A stretch of DNA of 64,000 nt from Pontibacter chinhatensis (GCF_900113285.1 NZ_FOOT01000001.1:930001-994000); one strand, 5' to 3'. Positions 27,226 to 36,397 are shown, numbered from the stretch's first letter. The notes: generated by a model not told the origin, from the sequence alone. Numbers and translations: made by a program.

Positions 27226-29520
27226 ATGAGGCACTACCTGTTACTGCTATTGCTACTGCTTTATACTTTCGTGCCCGCGCAGGTAGGAGCCCAAGCTTTG
27301 CCAGAGCGTCCCGCCAAGCGCCCCAAAATTGGGTTGGTGCTGAGCGGCGGCGGGGCCAAGGGCATGGCCCATATCGGGTTTCTGAAGGTGCTGGAGGAGG
27401 CGGGCATCCGTCCGGACTATGTGACAGGTACCAGTATGGGCAGCCTGGTGGGTGCGCTGTATGCTTTGGGCTACTCAGCCAGTGAGATCGAGCAAATTGC
27501 CCTGGAGCAGGACTGGGAAATGCTGCTGAGCAACCAGGTGCCCCTGAGCCAGATCGCGTTCGAGGAAAAGGAGTATTATAGCCGCTATCTGCTGGAGCTA
27601 CCAGTAAACGGTACCCGGATCAGCTTCCCGAGCGGCCTGATAGAAGGGCAGGCGCTCAACAACCTGCTCATCCGGCTGACACGCGGCGCCCACAGCACCC
27701 AGGATTTCCGCAAGCTGCCTATTCCGTTTGCCTGCGTAGCCACCGACATGGTTACCGGCCAGAAGGTGGTGCTGCAGCAGGGCTTTCTGCCAGAGGCCTT
27801 GCGTGCCAGTATGGCCATACCCACTGTTTTCACTCCTATTAAGCTGGATGGCCGCTTGCTTGTGGATGGCGGGCTGGTGCAGAATTTTCCGGTGCAGGAG
27901 GCCATTGATATGGGCGCAGACTTTGTGATTGGTGTGAACGTGGGCGGCGGGCTGGAGCCGGAGCAGAACCTCAAGACCATGCTGGACGTGCTGGTGCAGG
28001 CCACCTTTTTCACGAGCGCCTCCAACCTGGAGAGCGAGAAAAAGAAGACAGACCTGCTCATAGACGTGCTGCCTTACCTGGAAGGGTACAAAACCAGCAG
28101 CTTCACTGATACCGAGAAGATTATCGAGATTGGGGAATCGGTGGCACGCCAGTACGAAGACAGCCTCCGTAGCCTGGCCACCTACTTTAACTCGTTCCGG
28201 GAGCCGATGCACGAGCCTGACCTGGGCACGCTGCAGGACTCCGTGCTGCTGAACCAAATCTTGATCAGTGGCTCGAAAACCACCCCAAAGCGCATCCTGC
28301 GCCGCCGCCTGCGTCTCCGGGAAAACGAACCGACCACCGTCAGCACCATCGAGAACCGCATTGAGGTGTTGTACGGCACAGGGCATTTTAATAAGGTATC
28401 CTACGCGCTAGTGCCTGCCGACAGTGGTTATCATTTGCAGGTAAACCTGGAAGATGGGGCCCTGGGAGCGCTAAAAACCGCTGTCTATTATGATTCTGAA
28501 AACAGGGCCGGTGCCACGGTAAACCTGACGCGCCGCAACCTGCTCTGGCAGGGCTCCCGCTTTGTGGCAGAGGTAGACCTGGGGCAGAACATCCGCAGCG
28601 ACGTGAACTACCTCAAGTACATGGGGTATCGCTATCATCTGGCCGCCAAGCTGGGCAGCCAGTATTACAAAACCGATCTTCCGCTGTTCAACGACAACGG
28701 CAACAAAATTGCGATTCTGCAGCGCAACAGCAACACCGCTACCCTGGGCTGGCAAACCACCACCAACAATACCTGGACCCTGGGGCAGCAGATGGAATAC
28801 AAACTCTCGCGCCTCTACCCACAAGTGGCGGGCCAGATGAACATTGACACCCTAACTGTGGACATCAACCACCTGGAGCAGCTAAAAGTGAGAAACTGGA
28901 GCCTCTCCACTTTCTTCCGCCACAACAACCTCGACAGGCAGGTATACCCTACCCGCGGCTGGCGCACCGAGGCGCTGGGAAGCTATTTTTTCGGAAACAG
29001 GTTTTCGGTAAGGGCACGGCCAGAGCATGCCGAATTGGAGGAAAGTATGGGAAGTAAGCATTATGACGCATACTTCCGGGTAGCGCTTCATGCCAATGGG
29101 TTTGTGCCGCTGCGGAAGAACCTGAGCCTGCTACTGCGCCAGGGCCTGGTGATGTATACTAACAACGACCTTCCAATAGGCGAGGAAAGCCTGGTGGGCG
29201 GTTATACTTCGATGTTGCCCAACATGGTGGAGTTCCGGGCGGCTGAGCCCTTTGCCTACTCTGCTGATAACCTGCTTTATGCCGGCCTGGGAGTGCAGGT
29301 AGCCCTGCGACGAAAGCTGTACCTGCAGCTAAACTCTACCCTAATGGACACCGGCTTGCTGCACGGCTACCGTACGCTGCGTGGAAAAACCACTCGCCTG
29401 GGCTACAGCGCCACCCTAGGGTACCTCACCCCATTCGGGCCTGTAACAGCAGGTATAGCGCATGAGGACAAATCGGATTGGAGAGGATTTATCAGCCTCG
29501 GGTTCAGGCTGCCTTGGTGA
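27226..29520 (+). CDS. patatin-like phospholipase fused to outer-membrane beta-barrel
   Basis: 764 aa. Signal peptide (1-23, ending GAQ); patatin domain about 33-330 with oxyanion loop SGGGAKG, nucleophile GTSMG (Ser70) and the dyad Asp in VDGGLVQNF (Asp214); a POTRA-like region about 340-420; and a C-terminal Omp85-type barrel ending FISLGFRLPW. This matches the PlpD-like group (type Vd-type secretion), lipases held at or passed through the outer membrane. Monocistronic between two strong terminators. Lipid substrate unknown. Confidence 0.92.
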   Translation: MRHYLLLLLLLLYTFVPAQVGAQALPERPAKRPKIGLVLSGGGAKGMAHIGFLKVLEEAGIRPDYVTGTSMGSLVGALYALGYSASEIEQIALEQDWEMLLSNQVPLSQIAFEEKEYYSRYLLELPVNGTRISFPSGLIEGQALNNLLIRLTRGAHSTQDFRKLPIPFACVATDMVTGQKVVLQQGFLPEALRASMAIPTVFTPIKLDGRLLVDGGLVQNFPVQEAIDMGADFVIGVNVGGGLEPEQNLKTMLDVLVQATFFTSASNLESEKKKTDLLIDVLPYLEGYKTSSFTDTEKIIEIGESVARQYEDSLRSLATYFNSFREPMHEPDLGTLQDSVLLNQILISGSKTTPKRILRRRLRLRENEPTTVSTIENRIEVLYGTGHFNKVSYALVPADSGYHLQVNLEDGALGALKTAVYYDSENRAGATVNLTRRNLLWQGSRFVAEVDLGQNIRSDVNYLKYMGYRYHLAAKLGSQYYKTDLPLFNDNGNKIAILQRNSNTATLGWQTTTNNTWTLGQQMEYKLSRLYPQVAGQMNIDTLTVDINHLEQLKVRNWSLSTFFRHNNLDRQVYPTRGWRTEALGSYFFGNRFSVRARPEHAELEESMGSKHYDAYFRVALHANGFVPLRKNLSLLLRQGLVMYTNNDLPIGEESLVGGYTSMLPNMVEFRAAEPFAYSADNLLYAGLGVQVALRRKLYLQLNSTLMDTGLLHGYRTLRGKTTRLGYSATLGYLTPFGPVTAGIAHEDKSDWRGFISLGFRLPW

Positions 29521-29559
29521 TAACAAAGTATAAACATCAATAGAAAGGTACAACATCAC

Positions 29560-29577
29560 CCTTATAAATTTATAAGG
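29560..29577. promoter_or_regulatory. 18-nt perfect palindrome upstream of S8 protease
   Basis: The dyad CCTTATAAATTTATAAGG lies 40 bp after the patatin stop and about 170 bp before the protease start. It could be an operator or a weak terminator for the patatin gene; there is no T-run beside it. Confidence 0.35.
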
Positions 29578-29749
29578 CGCTCATCCCCTCTATACCTCCA
29601 TTCACCCTCCATATAAATCCTTTTACCATTTTCAGATAAACAGAGTCCTATAAGTATCATCCTTTTGTACACTTTTTCAGTTTAAGGTCGAATAGCAACA
29701 AAACTTATTTGTTGCGATAAACAATCCATTCACCTTATAACAAACTCTT

Positions 29750-31237
29750 ATGTACAAAAACCTTACGAAACGTGCTGCATTGCCCATGCTAGCGCTAGGA
29801 CTTTTGCTGTCTTGTACCCCCGACGAGGAGCAAGCAACACCCTCCACAGCGTTCAACACTGACGCCACCGCCAATGCTGCCAATGGGGCAGCGAGCCAGG
29901 CTGTGAAAATCAAAAAAGGCCACTACATGCTGATTGCCTCCGGCAGTGAGCTGCCAGCTGATCTGAGCAGCCAGGTGAAGGGCATGAAAGGCAACGTAAC
30001 GGGCATCATGAAAAATGTGGGCATCGCCACCGTTACCTCCGATGACCCTGCCTTTGCTGCTAAGGCCAGCAAGATAAAGGGCGTAACCGTTGTGCCTGAT
30101 TTGGAGATACAGTGGTACAACCCTGACGACATGAAGGTGATGGCATTTGATGCTGAAGCGTTTGGAGACCCTCCCTTCAGCGGCGACAATGACCCATACT
30201 TTGAGCTGCAGTGGGGCCATGATGCAGTGGATGCACCACAGGCCTGGAACGCCGGACACCGCGGCAAGGGAGTTCGTGTGGCCGTTCTGGATGGTGGCTT
30301 TGACCTGGACCACCCAGACCTGGCGCCAAATATTGATTTGGCTGCCAGCAGGAGCTTTGTAGTAGGTGAGGAACTGCAGTACATGCTAAACAACACCTTT
30401 AGCCATGGCACCCACACAGCTGGAACAGTAGCCGCAGCCGATAACGGATTTGGTGTGATTGGAGTGGCGCCAGAGGCTGAGCTTATACTTGTAAAGGTAC
30501 TGCGCGACTCTGGTAGCGGCTCTTTCTCCTGGATGATGCAAGGTATCCTGCATGCCGTTGAAATGGGCGCAGACGTGGTAAACATGAGCTTAGGTGCCTC
30601 GCTTCCGGTTAACGGAAAATTCCTGGATGAGGACGGCAATGTGATCAACGACACTAAGGCTGTTCAGGAACTCCTCAATGCTATCAGCAAAGTAACTAAC
30701 TACGCCACACAACGAGGAGTTACGCTCATTGCCTCGGCCGGAAACGACGCTAACAACGGTCAAAAAGACAAGTCGCTGATTCACATTCCTTCCGGTTCTG
30801 CCAACGTTATCTCCATCTCTGCCACAGCTCCTGTTGGCTGGGCCCTGAATCCGTTAACGGCTAATCTGGATGGCCTGGCTTCCTACTCTAACTATGGCGT
30901 AACCGATGTGGACTTTGCGGCTCCGGGTGGCGATGCAGAGTATCCAGGTAACGAGATCGTCATCATCGGACCTGTAAGACAGTATGCATACGTATTCGAC
31001 CTGGTGTTCAGCACCGGCAACAATGGCTGGTACTGGTCTGCCGGCACCAGCATGGCCTCACCACACGCAGCAGGCGTAGCGGCCATCATCATCGGTGCTA
31101 ACGGCGGCGACATGGACCCTGCCCACGTAAGAGCAGCTCTACGCGCCTCTGCCGACGACATCGGCAAGCCGGGCCGTGATCCATACTTTGGCCACGGTCG
31201 CGTGAACGCCTTTAAGGGAGTGTCCGCCCTGCAGTAA
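29750..31237 (+). CDS. S8 family (subtilisin-like) serine protease lipoprotein
   Basis: 495 aa. The lipoprotein signal ends at LLLSC (Cys22). An I9-like propeptide region (about 52-125) precedes the catalytic domain (about 155-495): Asp181 in VAVLDGGFDLDHPDL, His219 in FSHGTHTAG, oxyanion Asn332 in SAGND and Ser434 in AGTSMASPHAAG. All catalytic residues are intact. Expected to be membrane-anchored in the periplasm or at the surface, degrading proteins. There is no T9SS tail. Its own terminator follows. Confidence 0.94.
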   Translation: MYKNLTKRAALPMLALGLLLSCTPDEEQATPSTAFNTDATANAANGAASQAVKIKKGHYMLIASGSELPADLSSQVKGMKGNVTGIMKNVGIATVTSDDPAFAAKASKIKGVTVVPDLEIQWYNPDDMKVMAFDAEAFGDPPFSGDNDPYFELQWGHDAVDAPQAWNAGHRGKGVRVAVLDGGFDLDHPDLAPNIDLAASRSFVVGEELQYMLNNTFSHGTHTAGTVAAADNGFGVIGVAPEAELILVKVLRDSGSGSFSWMMQGILHAVEMGADVVNMSLGASLPVNGKFLDEDGNVINDTKAVQELLNAISKVTNYATQRGVTLIASAGNDANNGQKDKSLIHIPSGSANVISISATAPVGWALNPLTANLDGLASYSNYGVTDVDFAAPGGDAEYPGNEIVIIGPVRQYAYVFDLVFSTGNNGWYWSAGTSMASPHAAGVAAIIIGANGGDMDPAHVRAALRASADDIGKPGRDPYFGHGRVNAFKGVSALQ

Positions 31238-31260
31238 CAAACAAAGTATAAACTTATAGA

Positions 31261-31293
31261 AAGCCCCTCCTGTTGATGCAGGAGGGGCTTTTT
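31261..31293 (+). terminator. rho-independent terminator after S8 protease
   Basis: A perfect 11-bp stem (31261-31271 with 31280-31290), an 8-nt loop and a T-run. Confidence 0.9.
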
Positions 31294-31419
31294 ACTTAAT
31301 GCTCTCATCTCAGAATTTATACATCACCAAGTGCCAAAAGTATGATTGTGATAAAAGTCACTGCAGAAAGTATAGATTTTACCGATATTTGCCTTTATCA
31401 TCAACAGAAACGTGCACCC

Positions 31420-32832
31420 ATGAAAGTAGAGCAAATATATACCGGCTGCCTGGCACAGGGCGCTTACTACATCGAAAGCAACGGCGAGGCGGCCATCATA
31501 GACCCGCTCCGCGAGGTGAAACCATACATCGAGAAGGCTGCCAGGGACGGGGCTGATATAAAGTACGTGCTCGAGACACACTTCCACGCCGACTTCGTTT
31601 CCGGGCACCTGGACCTGGCGAAAGCAACCGGCGCCAGGATTGTGTTTGGACCAAACGCCCAACCAAAGTTTGATGCCTATATTGCACAGGACGGCGAGGA
31701 GCTGAAACTAGGTAAAGTGACGATAAAGGTGCTGCACACGCCCGGCCATACCATGGAGTCTACCACGTACCTGCTGCTGGATGAGCAGGGCCGCGAATAT
31801 GCCATCTTCTCCGGCGACACGCTCTTTATAGGTGACGTGGGAAGGCCTGACCTGGCTGCAAAATCAGACCTGACACAGGAGCAGCTAGCTGGACACCTGT
31901 ACGACTCGCTGCGCACCAAAATTATGACCCTGCCCGATGAGGTGGTGGTATATCCTGCCCACGGCGCCGGCTCTGCCTGTGGCAAGAACATGAGCAAGGA
32001 AACATTCGATACGCTGGGCAACCAGAAGAGAGCCAACTACGCCCTAAGAGCCGACATGACAAGGGAGGAATTTGTGAAAGAGGTGACAGATGGCCTGCTG
32101 CCCCCGCCAAACTACTTCCCGCTCAACGTGATGCTCAACAAGGAGGGCTATGCCAGTATCGACCAGGTGATGCACCAGGGCTTGCAGGCGCTGACGCCGG
32201 AGGCCTTTGAGGCGGCAGCCAACGAAACGGGTGCCTTGGTGCTGGATACGCGCAAGCCCCAGGACTTCGCCAAAGGTTTTATCCCGAACGGCATCAACAT
32301 TGGCATAGACGGTGGTTTCGCCCCGTGGGTCGGCGCCCTGATACCAGACATACAGCAGCCCATACTTTTTGTAGCAGATGAAGGCCGTGAGGAGGAAGTA
32401 GTGACCCGACTGGCCCGTGTGGGCTACGACCATGCCATCGGCTTCCTGAAGGGTGGCTTCCAGAGTTGGGTAGCGGCAGGCAAGGAAGTGGACACGATCA
32501 CATCCATCACGGCGGCAGAACTGGAAGAGAAGTATACGCAGGACAACAGCATTTTTATTGTGGATGTGCGCAAGCCGGGCGAGTATGAGGCGGAGCACCT
32601 GCAGGCGGCGCACTTCGCCCCACTCGATTACCTGAACGAGCACCTGGCGGAGTTGCCCAAAGACCAGACCCTCTACATTCACTGCGCCGGGGGCTACCGC
32701 TCCATGATCGCGGCGTCCATACTTCGGGCAAGGGGTTACCAGCACCTGGTAGATATCAAAGGGGGCTACAAAGCCATTGCCGAGACCAGCCTGCCACGCA
32801 CTAACTTCGTGTGCCCCAGTACGCTAAAATAA
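31420..32832 (+). CDS. persulfide dioxygenase-like MBL protein fused to two rhodanese domains
   Basis: 470 aa from ATG 31420; the frame extends 26 codons further up, but this start gives the canonical opening KVEQIYTGCLAQGAYYIES. The metallo-beta-lactamase domain (about 1-245) has THFHADFVSGH (His54, His56, Asp58), TPGHTMEST and SGDTLFIGDVGRPDL. Two rhodanese domains follow: the first (about 260-360) has no Cys in its active loop (FVADEGRE); the second (about 370-455) has HCAGGYRS. This resembles CstB/Blh proteins that oxidise persulfide to sulfite and thiosulfate. It faces an HMA-AraC regulator across a shared terminator. Confidence 0.9.
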   Translation: MKVEQIYTGCLAQGAYYIESNGEAAIIDPLREVKPYIEKAARDGADIKYVLETHFHADFVSGHLDLAKATGARIVFGPNAQPKFDAYIAQDGEELKLGKVTIKVLHTPGHTMESTTYLLLDEQGREYAIFSGDTLFIGDVGRPDLAAKSDLTQEQLAGHLYDSLRTKIMTLPDEVVVYPAHGAGSACGKNMSKETFDTLGNQKRANYALRADMTREEFVKEVTDGLLPPPNYFPLNVMLNKEGYASIDQVMHQGLQALTPEAFEAAANETGALVLDTRKPQDFAKGFIPNGINIGIDGGFAPWVGALIPDIQQPILFVADEGREEEVVTRLARVGYDHAIGFLKGGFQSWVAAGKEVDTITSITAAELEEKYTQDNSIFIVDVRKPGEYEAEHLQAAHFAPLDYLNEHLAELPKDQTLYIHCAGGYRSMIAASILRARGYQHLVDIKGGYKAIAETSLPRTNFVCPSTLK

Positions 32833-32850
32833 CTTATACTTTAAAATTCA

Positions 32851-32903
32851 TAAAAGCAGAAAGCCGGCAGAGAGTATAAATCTCTGCCGGCTTTCTGCTT
32901 TTA
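32851..32903. terminator. long bidirectional terminator
   Basis: A perfect 23-bp inverted repeat (32851-32873 with 32881-32903) with A- and T-runs at the stem base, between convergent genes. The stem-loop junction contains GAGTATAAA, and TATACTT occurs on both flanks. Confidence 0.9.
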
Positions 32904-32914
32904 TACTTGCAGGG

Positions 32915-33493
32915 CTACTCCTGCACCTTGTCGAGTGTTTTGCGCTTGTCGCTTTTGATCTTTTTAAAATGGCTTGGGGTAAGGCCCGTTACTTTTTTAA
33001 ACTGGTTAGACAGGTGGGCCACACTGCTGTAACCAAGCTTATAAGCTATCTCCTTCAGGCTCAGTTCATCATACACCAACAGCTCCTTCACCAGCTCAAT
33101 GCGCTGCAGAATGAGGTATTTCTCTATGGTGATGCCCTCGGAAGCGGAGAACAGTGAGCTGACGTAGTTATAGTCAAGGTCGAGTTTCTCTGCGATGTAG
33201 TCTGAGGTGTTGATGTGCAGGTCGCTTTCTCCTGCCTCGCGCACAAGCTCAATTACGGCCAGTTTTACCTTTTCTATCAACTGTGTCTTGCGGTCATCCA
33301 GCAGCTCAAAGCCGTTGCTTTCCAGCATCTCCCGGATCTGCTCCAGGTCCGGATTGCCTTCGTTGGCAGACACTTCCGCCTCGCCAAGGTTTACCTGGTG
33401 CACCGTGTAGCCCAGTTTCTGTAGTTCCTCTGCCACCACCCGTTTGCAGCGGTCGCAGACCATGTTTTTTATACTTATTCTATGAGTTGCCAT
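32915..33493 (-). CDS. HMA-like domain fused to AraC-type HTH regulator
   Basis: 192 aa. Residues 1-65 resemble a heavy-metal-associated (ferredoxin-fold) domain with the metal- or thiol-binding motif MVCDRCKRVV. Residues about 95-185 are an AraC-type double HTH (LSLKEIAYKLGYSSVAHLSNQFKKVTGLTPSHFKK). There is no cupin-type sensor domain. The CxxC domain is a plausible sensor of metal or reactive sulfur (inference). It is convergent with the persulfide dioxygenase fusion. Target genes are unknown. Confidence 0.88.
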   Translation of the reverse strand: MATHRISIKNMVCDRCKRVVAEELQKLGYTVHQVNLGEAEVSANEGNPDLEQIREMLESNGFELLDDRKTQLIEKVKLAVIELVREAGESDLHINTSDYIAEKLDLDYNYVSSLFSASEGITIEKYLILQRIELVKELLVYDELSLKEIAYKLGYSSVAHLSNQFKKVTGLTPSHFKKIKSDKRKTLDKVQE

Positions 33494-33614
33494 CTGTTTT
33501 GTCTCTCCATTCTGAGTTCTATTACCGCTACAAAGTATAAAATTACACTTTAGTATATAGTAATACGTATCTTGTTATATCTTAAAACCTAGTAGCCTTA
33601 CCTAAAACACTGCC

Positions 33615-34022
33615 ATGGAATCCGCTGGTTCTATTGATTACCTGAAACTGCAACTTGTACCCGAGGAGAGCATGCTTTGCGTCACCTGGCTGCGCGGTGT
33701 TAGCAGCGGAGAGTATCGCCAGGGGCTCCTCCACCTCAGGCAGCTTATCCTAGACCACGGCATTAAACTGTGGTTTGTTGACGCCCGCCGCCTTACCCAT
33801 GTCACCTTCGAGGACCAGCAGTGGATCATAAAGGAAATCATACCTGAGTTGCTGGCAAGCAGCCTGCAAAAGTTTGTGCGCGTGGTGCAACCCGATGTGT
33901 TCAGCTACATCACGTTCGAGGATCTGCTGCGCCGGGCACAGCAAAACTATAGCCTGATTGGCCACGTGGAGCAGTTTACCAGCGCCGAGGCTGCCATGGC
34001 CTGGCTCCAGATGAACGACTAA
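33615..34022 (+). CDS. STAS/SEC14-like hypothetical protein
   Basis: 135 aa, soluble. The pattern of beta-strands and helices, with LVPEESMLCVTWLRG, IKLWFVDARRLTHVTFEDQQWI and the end block FTSAEAAMAWLQ, resembles SpoIIAA/STAS-like proteins common in Cytophagales. I see no conserved catalytic motif or the phospho-Ser motif of anti-sigma antagonists. Alone on its strand between two minus-strand genes. Function unknown. Confidence 0.7.
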   Translation: MESAGSIDYLKLQLVPEESMLCVTWLRGVSSGEYRQGLLHLRQLILDHGIKLWFVDARRLTHVTFEDQQWIIKEIIPELLASSLQKFVRVVQPDVFSYITFEDLLRRAQQNYSLIGHVEQFTSAEAAMAWLQMND

Positions 34023-34026
34023 AATA

Positions 34027-34890
34027 CTAGTCCTCGATCAGGATTCCCATTTTGCCCATCTGGTAATCGCGCATGGCCTGCATTATCTCGGTTTCGGTGT
34101 TCATCACAAAAGGCCCGTTGGCTACCACCGGCTCTTCGAGCGGCTTGCCTGCCAGCAAGAGCGCGCGCGTGTCTTCTTTGGCTGTGAGCGTAATGGCTTC
34201 CCCATCCCTGTTGAAGATTACCTGATGCAAGCCTTCCACCTGTCCATACCCAGCTACCTGCAAAGCACCATCGAGCAAGTATAAAAAGGCATTGTACTCC
34301 GGCGGCACCGGGAAAGTATAGTTGGCGCCAGCCTTTAGCTCCAGGCGCAGGGCCAGCACCGGCAACTTTGGTCGTACAGGACCCTTTACACCCTCAAACT
34401 CCCCGGCAACCACCTGCACCTTTCCCCCATCTATCTCCACAACTGGTGTATCTTCGGCGGGCAGTGGAATGTATTCCGGTTGGTCCATTTTATGAGCGGC
34501 CGGTGTGTTTATCCAGAGCTGGACGATCTCCTGCACCCCTCCCCGCTCCAGTATATCCTCTGGCGGTCGCTCGCTATGGATGATGCCCCTGCCTGTGTTC
34601 ATCCACTGCGTACCGCCTTCATATACCACGCTGTTGTTGCCGCGCGAGTCGCGGTGGTGCACACCGCCCCTGTACACAAACGTAACCGGCGAAAAGCCAC
34701 GGTGTGGGTGCGGCCCTGCCCCCTCGCGTCGCGGGATAATGTACTCCGGCATCTCCACCACCAGGTGATGCAGCAGCAGAAAAGGGTCCAGCTGGCTTAC
34801 CTGTTGTGTGGGAAAAGGCTGACGCACCACCAAATCACCGGAGGTAGTCTCCTCGGCATAGAGCAAGCGGGCAACAGTTCTGTTTTTCAT
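34027..34890 (-). CDS. pirin family protein
   Basis: 287 aa bicupin. The N-terminal cupin carries the metal ligands HPHRG, HHRDS and IHSE, and the motifs GGTQWMNTGRGIIHSE and EIVQLWINTP are diagnostic of pirins. Some pirins act as quercetin dioxygenases, others as redox-sensing cofactors; which applies here is unknown. It ends 5 bp from the convergent STAS-like gene, with no terminator between them. Confidence 0.92.
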   Translation of the reverse strand: MKNRTVARLLYAEETTSGDLVVRQPFPTQQVSQLDPFLLLHHLVVEMPEYIIPRREGAGPHPHRGFSPVTFVYRGGVHHRDSRGNNSVVYEGGTQWMNTGRGIIHSERPPEDILERGGVQEIVQLWINTPAAHKMDQPEYIPLPAEDTPVVEIDGGKVQVVAGEFEGVKGPVRPKLPVLALRLELKAGANYTFPVPPEYNAFLYLLDGALQVAGYGQVEGLHQVIFNRDGEAITLTAKEDTRALLLAGKPLEEPVVANGPFVMNTETEIMQAMRDYQMGKMGILIED

Positions 34891-34975
34891 CTTACAGGCA
34901 AAGTTATACTTATAACAAGCATGCGGAACACAAGTTTTTGACAGGGAGCAAAGTATAAAAAGATATGGCTATATA

Positions 34976-35014
34976 AAAGCGACAGCACCCACCAAGGGTA
35001 GGTGCTGTCGCTTT
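34976..35014 (-). terminator. terminator after disordered protein gene
   Basis: A 14-bp stem (34976-34989 with 35001-35014) with an 11-nt loop, just beyond the stop codon at 35031. Confidence 0.85.
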
Positions 35015-35030
35015 ATAGGCGTCTGTTGCC

Positions 35031-35741
35031 TTAGTAGTTCGGATCATAATTGGAGTAGCCGCCTCTGTCGGTGCGGCGGCCATACTCATCGTGGTGCCGG
35101 TTGTTGCCTTCAAAGTAGCGCCGCTCGCGTGGGTTGCGGTCCTGATGGAAGTAATTTGGCTCCCCCCTGTCGGTATGGGTACTTCTGTCGGGATGCATCG
35201 AATTGTTGCTGTGTCCGCTGCCGTACCCTGAGGCGGAGGGCAAGTGCTCCGCGTTTCCGCCGCTGCCACTCATGGCATTGTAACGGTCAGCCCCGCCAAA
35301 ATCGCCGTGCGTGCTGTAGTTGGCCCCGCCAAAGGCTGACCCGCTGTAACCTCCCATCCTGCCGGACCGGTATTCTTGCTCCTGCTGTGCCCGGCGCTCT
35401 CGCTGCATGTGCCGTATTCGGTCATCGTTCTCATCATGGCTGCTCTCAAAACCTGGGAAACCATACCGCTGCCGGACGTTGGTCAGCTCATGCCCGCTGC
35501 CCTGCGTGTGCTCATAGTAGTTTTGCTCCATATCGTAATCCAGCTTCGGATATGTCTGGAAGCGGTTGGCGTCGAAGTCCCGGCGGTCACGGAAATCGCG
35601 CGGGTTATGGCCATGGCGGTAGCGGTCCTGGTGCTCCTTCCCGAAGTCTCCGTCGCGGGTGTCGCGGTTAAAGTCATAAACATCGCGGCCCGAATGCAGG
35701 CCTCCGTGGTAATAGTTGCTGTTATCTCGTTCGTCTCTCAT
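35031..35741 (-). CDS. hydrophilic, probably disordered protein rich in Arg, Asp, His, Asn, Gly and Tyr
   Basis: 236 aa with no hydrophobic stretch, signal peptide or membrane span. Composition is dominated by R/D/E/H/N/G/Y/S, with many short RD, DR, YG and NR repeats (RDFRDRRDF, GGYSGSAFGG, DEYGRRTDRGGYSNYDPNY). It looks like an intrinsically disordered, hydrophilin- or prion-like protein. I do not recognise a family. A second gene of the same style lies upstream on the same strand (35885-36397), each with its own terminator. A role in desiccation or stress protection, or condensate formation, is speculation. Confidence 0.72.
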   Translation of the reverse strand: MRDERDNSNYYHGGLHSGRDVYDFNRDTRDGDFGKEHQDRYRHGHNPRDFRDRRDFDANRFQTYPKLDYDMEQNYYEHTQGSGHELTNVRQRYGFPGFESSHDENDDRIRHMQRERRAQQEQEYRSGRMGGYSGSAFGGANYSTHGDFGGADRYNAMSGSGGNAEHLPSASGYGSGHSNNSMHPDRSTHTDRGEPNYFHQDRNPRERRYFEGNNRHHDEYGRRTDRGGYSNYDPNY

Positions 35742-35829
35742 AGTTTCTTTGGGTTAAATGTAACGTTCATCCTGCTAAGTATAAACGGCATCAGCCTCTG
35801 TCGGTTATTGTAGCAAAGTATAGGCAAAG

Positions 35830-35859
35830 AAAAAGCCCGCCCCGTGGGGCAGGCTTTCC
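35830..35859 (-). terminator. terminator after second disordered protein gene
   Basis: A GC-rich hairpin (about 35832-35842 with 35845-35857, with one C-A mismatch) followed on the minus strand by a T-rich run. Confidence 0.75.
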
Positions 35860-35884
35860 ATACTTTTATACTTCAGGAGAACGG

Positions 35885-36397
35885 CTACCGGCGGCGGCCA
35901 TCGTTCTCGCTATAGCGCGACTGATCAGCAGACCGGAAAGGGGTACGGGTACCGGTTTTATGGCTCTTGGATCTGCTGGCAGGCTTATGCTCTTCAAGTG
36001 TGCTGTACCTGGTACTGCTGGGCTCAGTAACCGGATAGCCGTAGTTGTGGTCAATAAAGTCTGTGTACAAACGGCTGCCTGCATAGCTACCGTAAGTAGG
36101 CCTGTTGCTGTAGTCAGGAAACTCTACATATTGCTTTTCCCGCCCTTCCGGATGGGTGGTGGCATATCCTCCCTGTCTTTTGCGGCCGCTGTTGTAGGTA
36201 GAGGCGCTGTAATTGCCACGGCTATAGTCGCTGTTGTAGCTCTGGGTGCCGTAGAAATCGTTCCCACGCATACTGGCGTTATCACGCCCGTAGTTGCGCT
36301 GCCTATCAGGGTTCGGGTTCATGCGGCTGCTCTCCTCGCTGCTGCCAACATCACGCTGCCCGAATGCGTTGCGGTCATTACGATAGTCCAAGTTCAT
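35885..36397 (-). CDS. hydrophilic, probably disordered Tyr/Asn/Arg/Ser-rich protein
   Basis: 170 aa from ATG 36397; a GTG three codons upstream is possible. No signal or membrane span. Low-complexity sequence such as NYGRDNASMRGNDFYG, YNSDYSRGNYSASTYNSGR and FRSADQSRYSENDGRRR. Similar in style, not clearly in sequence, to the protein at 35031. One more ordered patch (about 85-125: KQYVEFPDYSNRPTYGSY, LYTDFIDHNYGYPV) may be a binding motif. Family not recognised. Confidence 0.65.
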   Translation of the reverse strand: MNLDYRNDRNAFGQRDVGSSEESSRMNPNPDRQRNYGRDNASMRGNDFYGTQSYNSDYSRGNYSASTYNSGRKRQGGYATTHPEGREKQYVEFPDYSNRPTYGSYAGSRLYTDFIDHNYGYPVTEPSSTRYSTLEEHKPASRSKSHKTGTRTPFRSADQSRYSENDGRRR

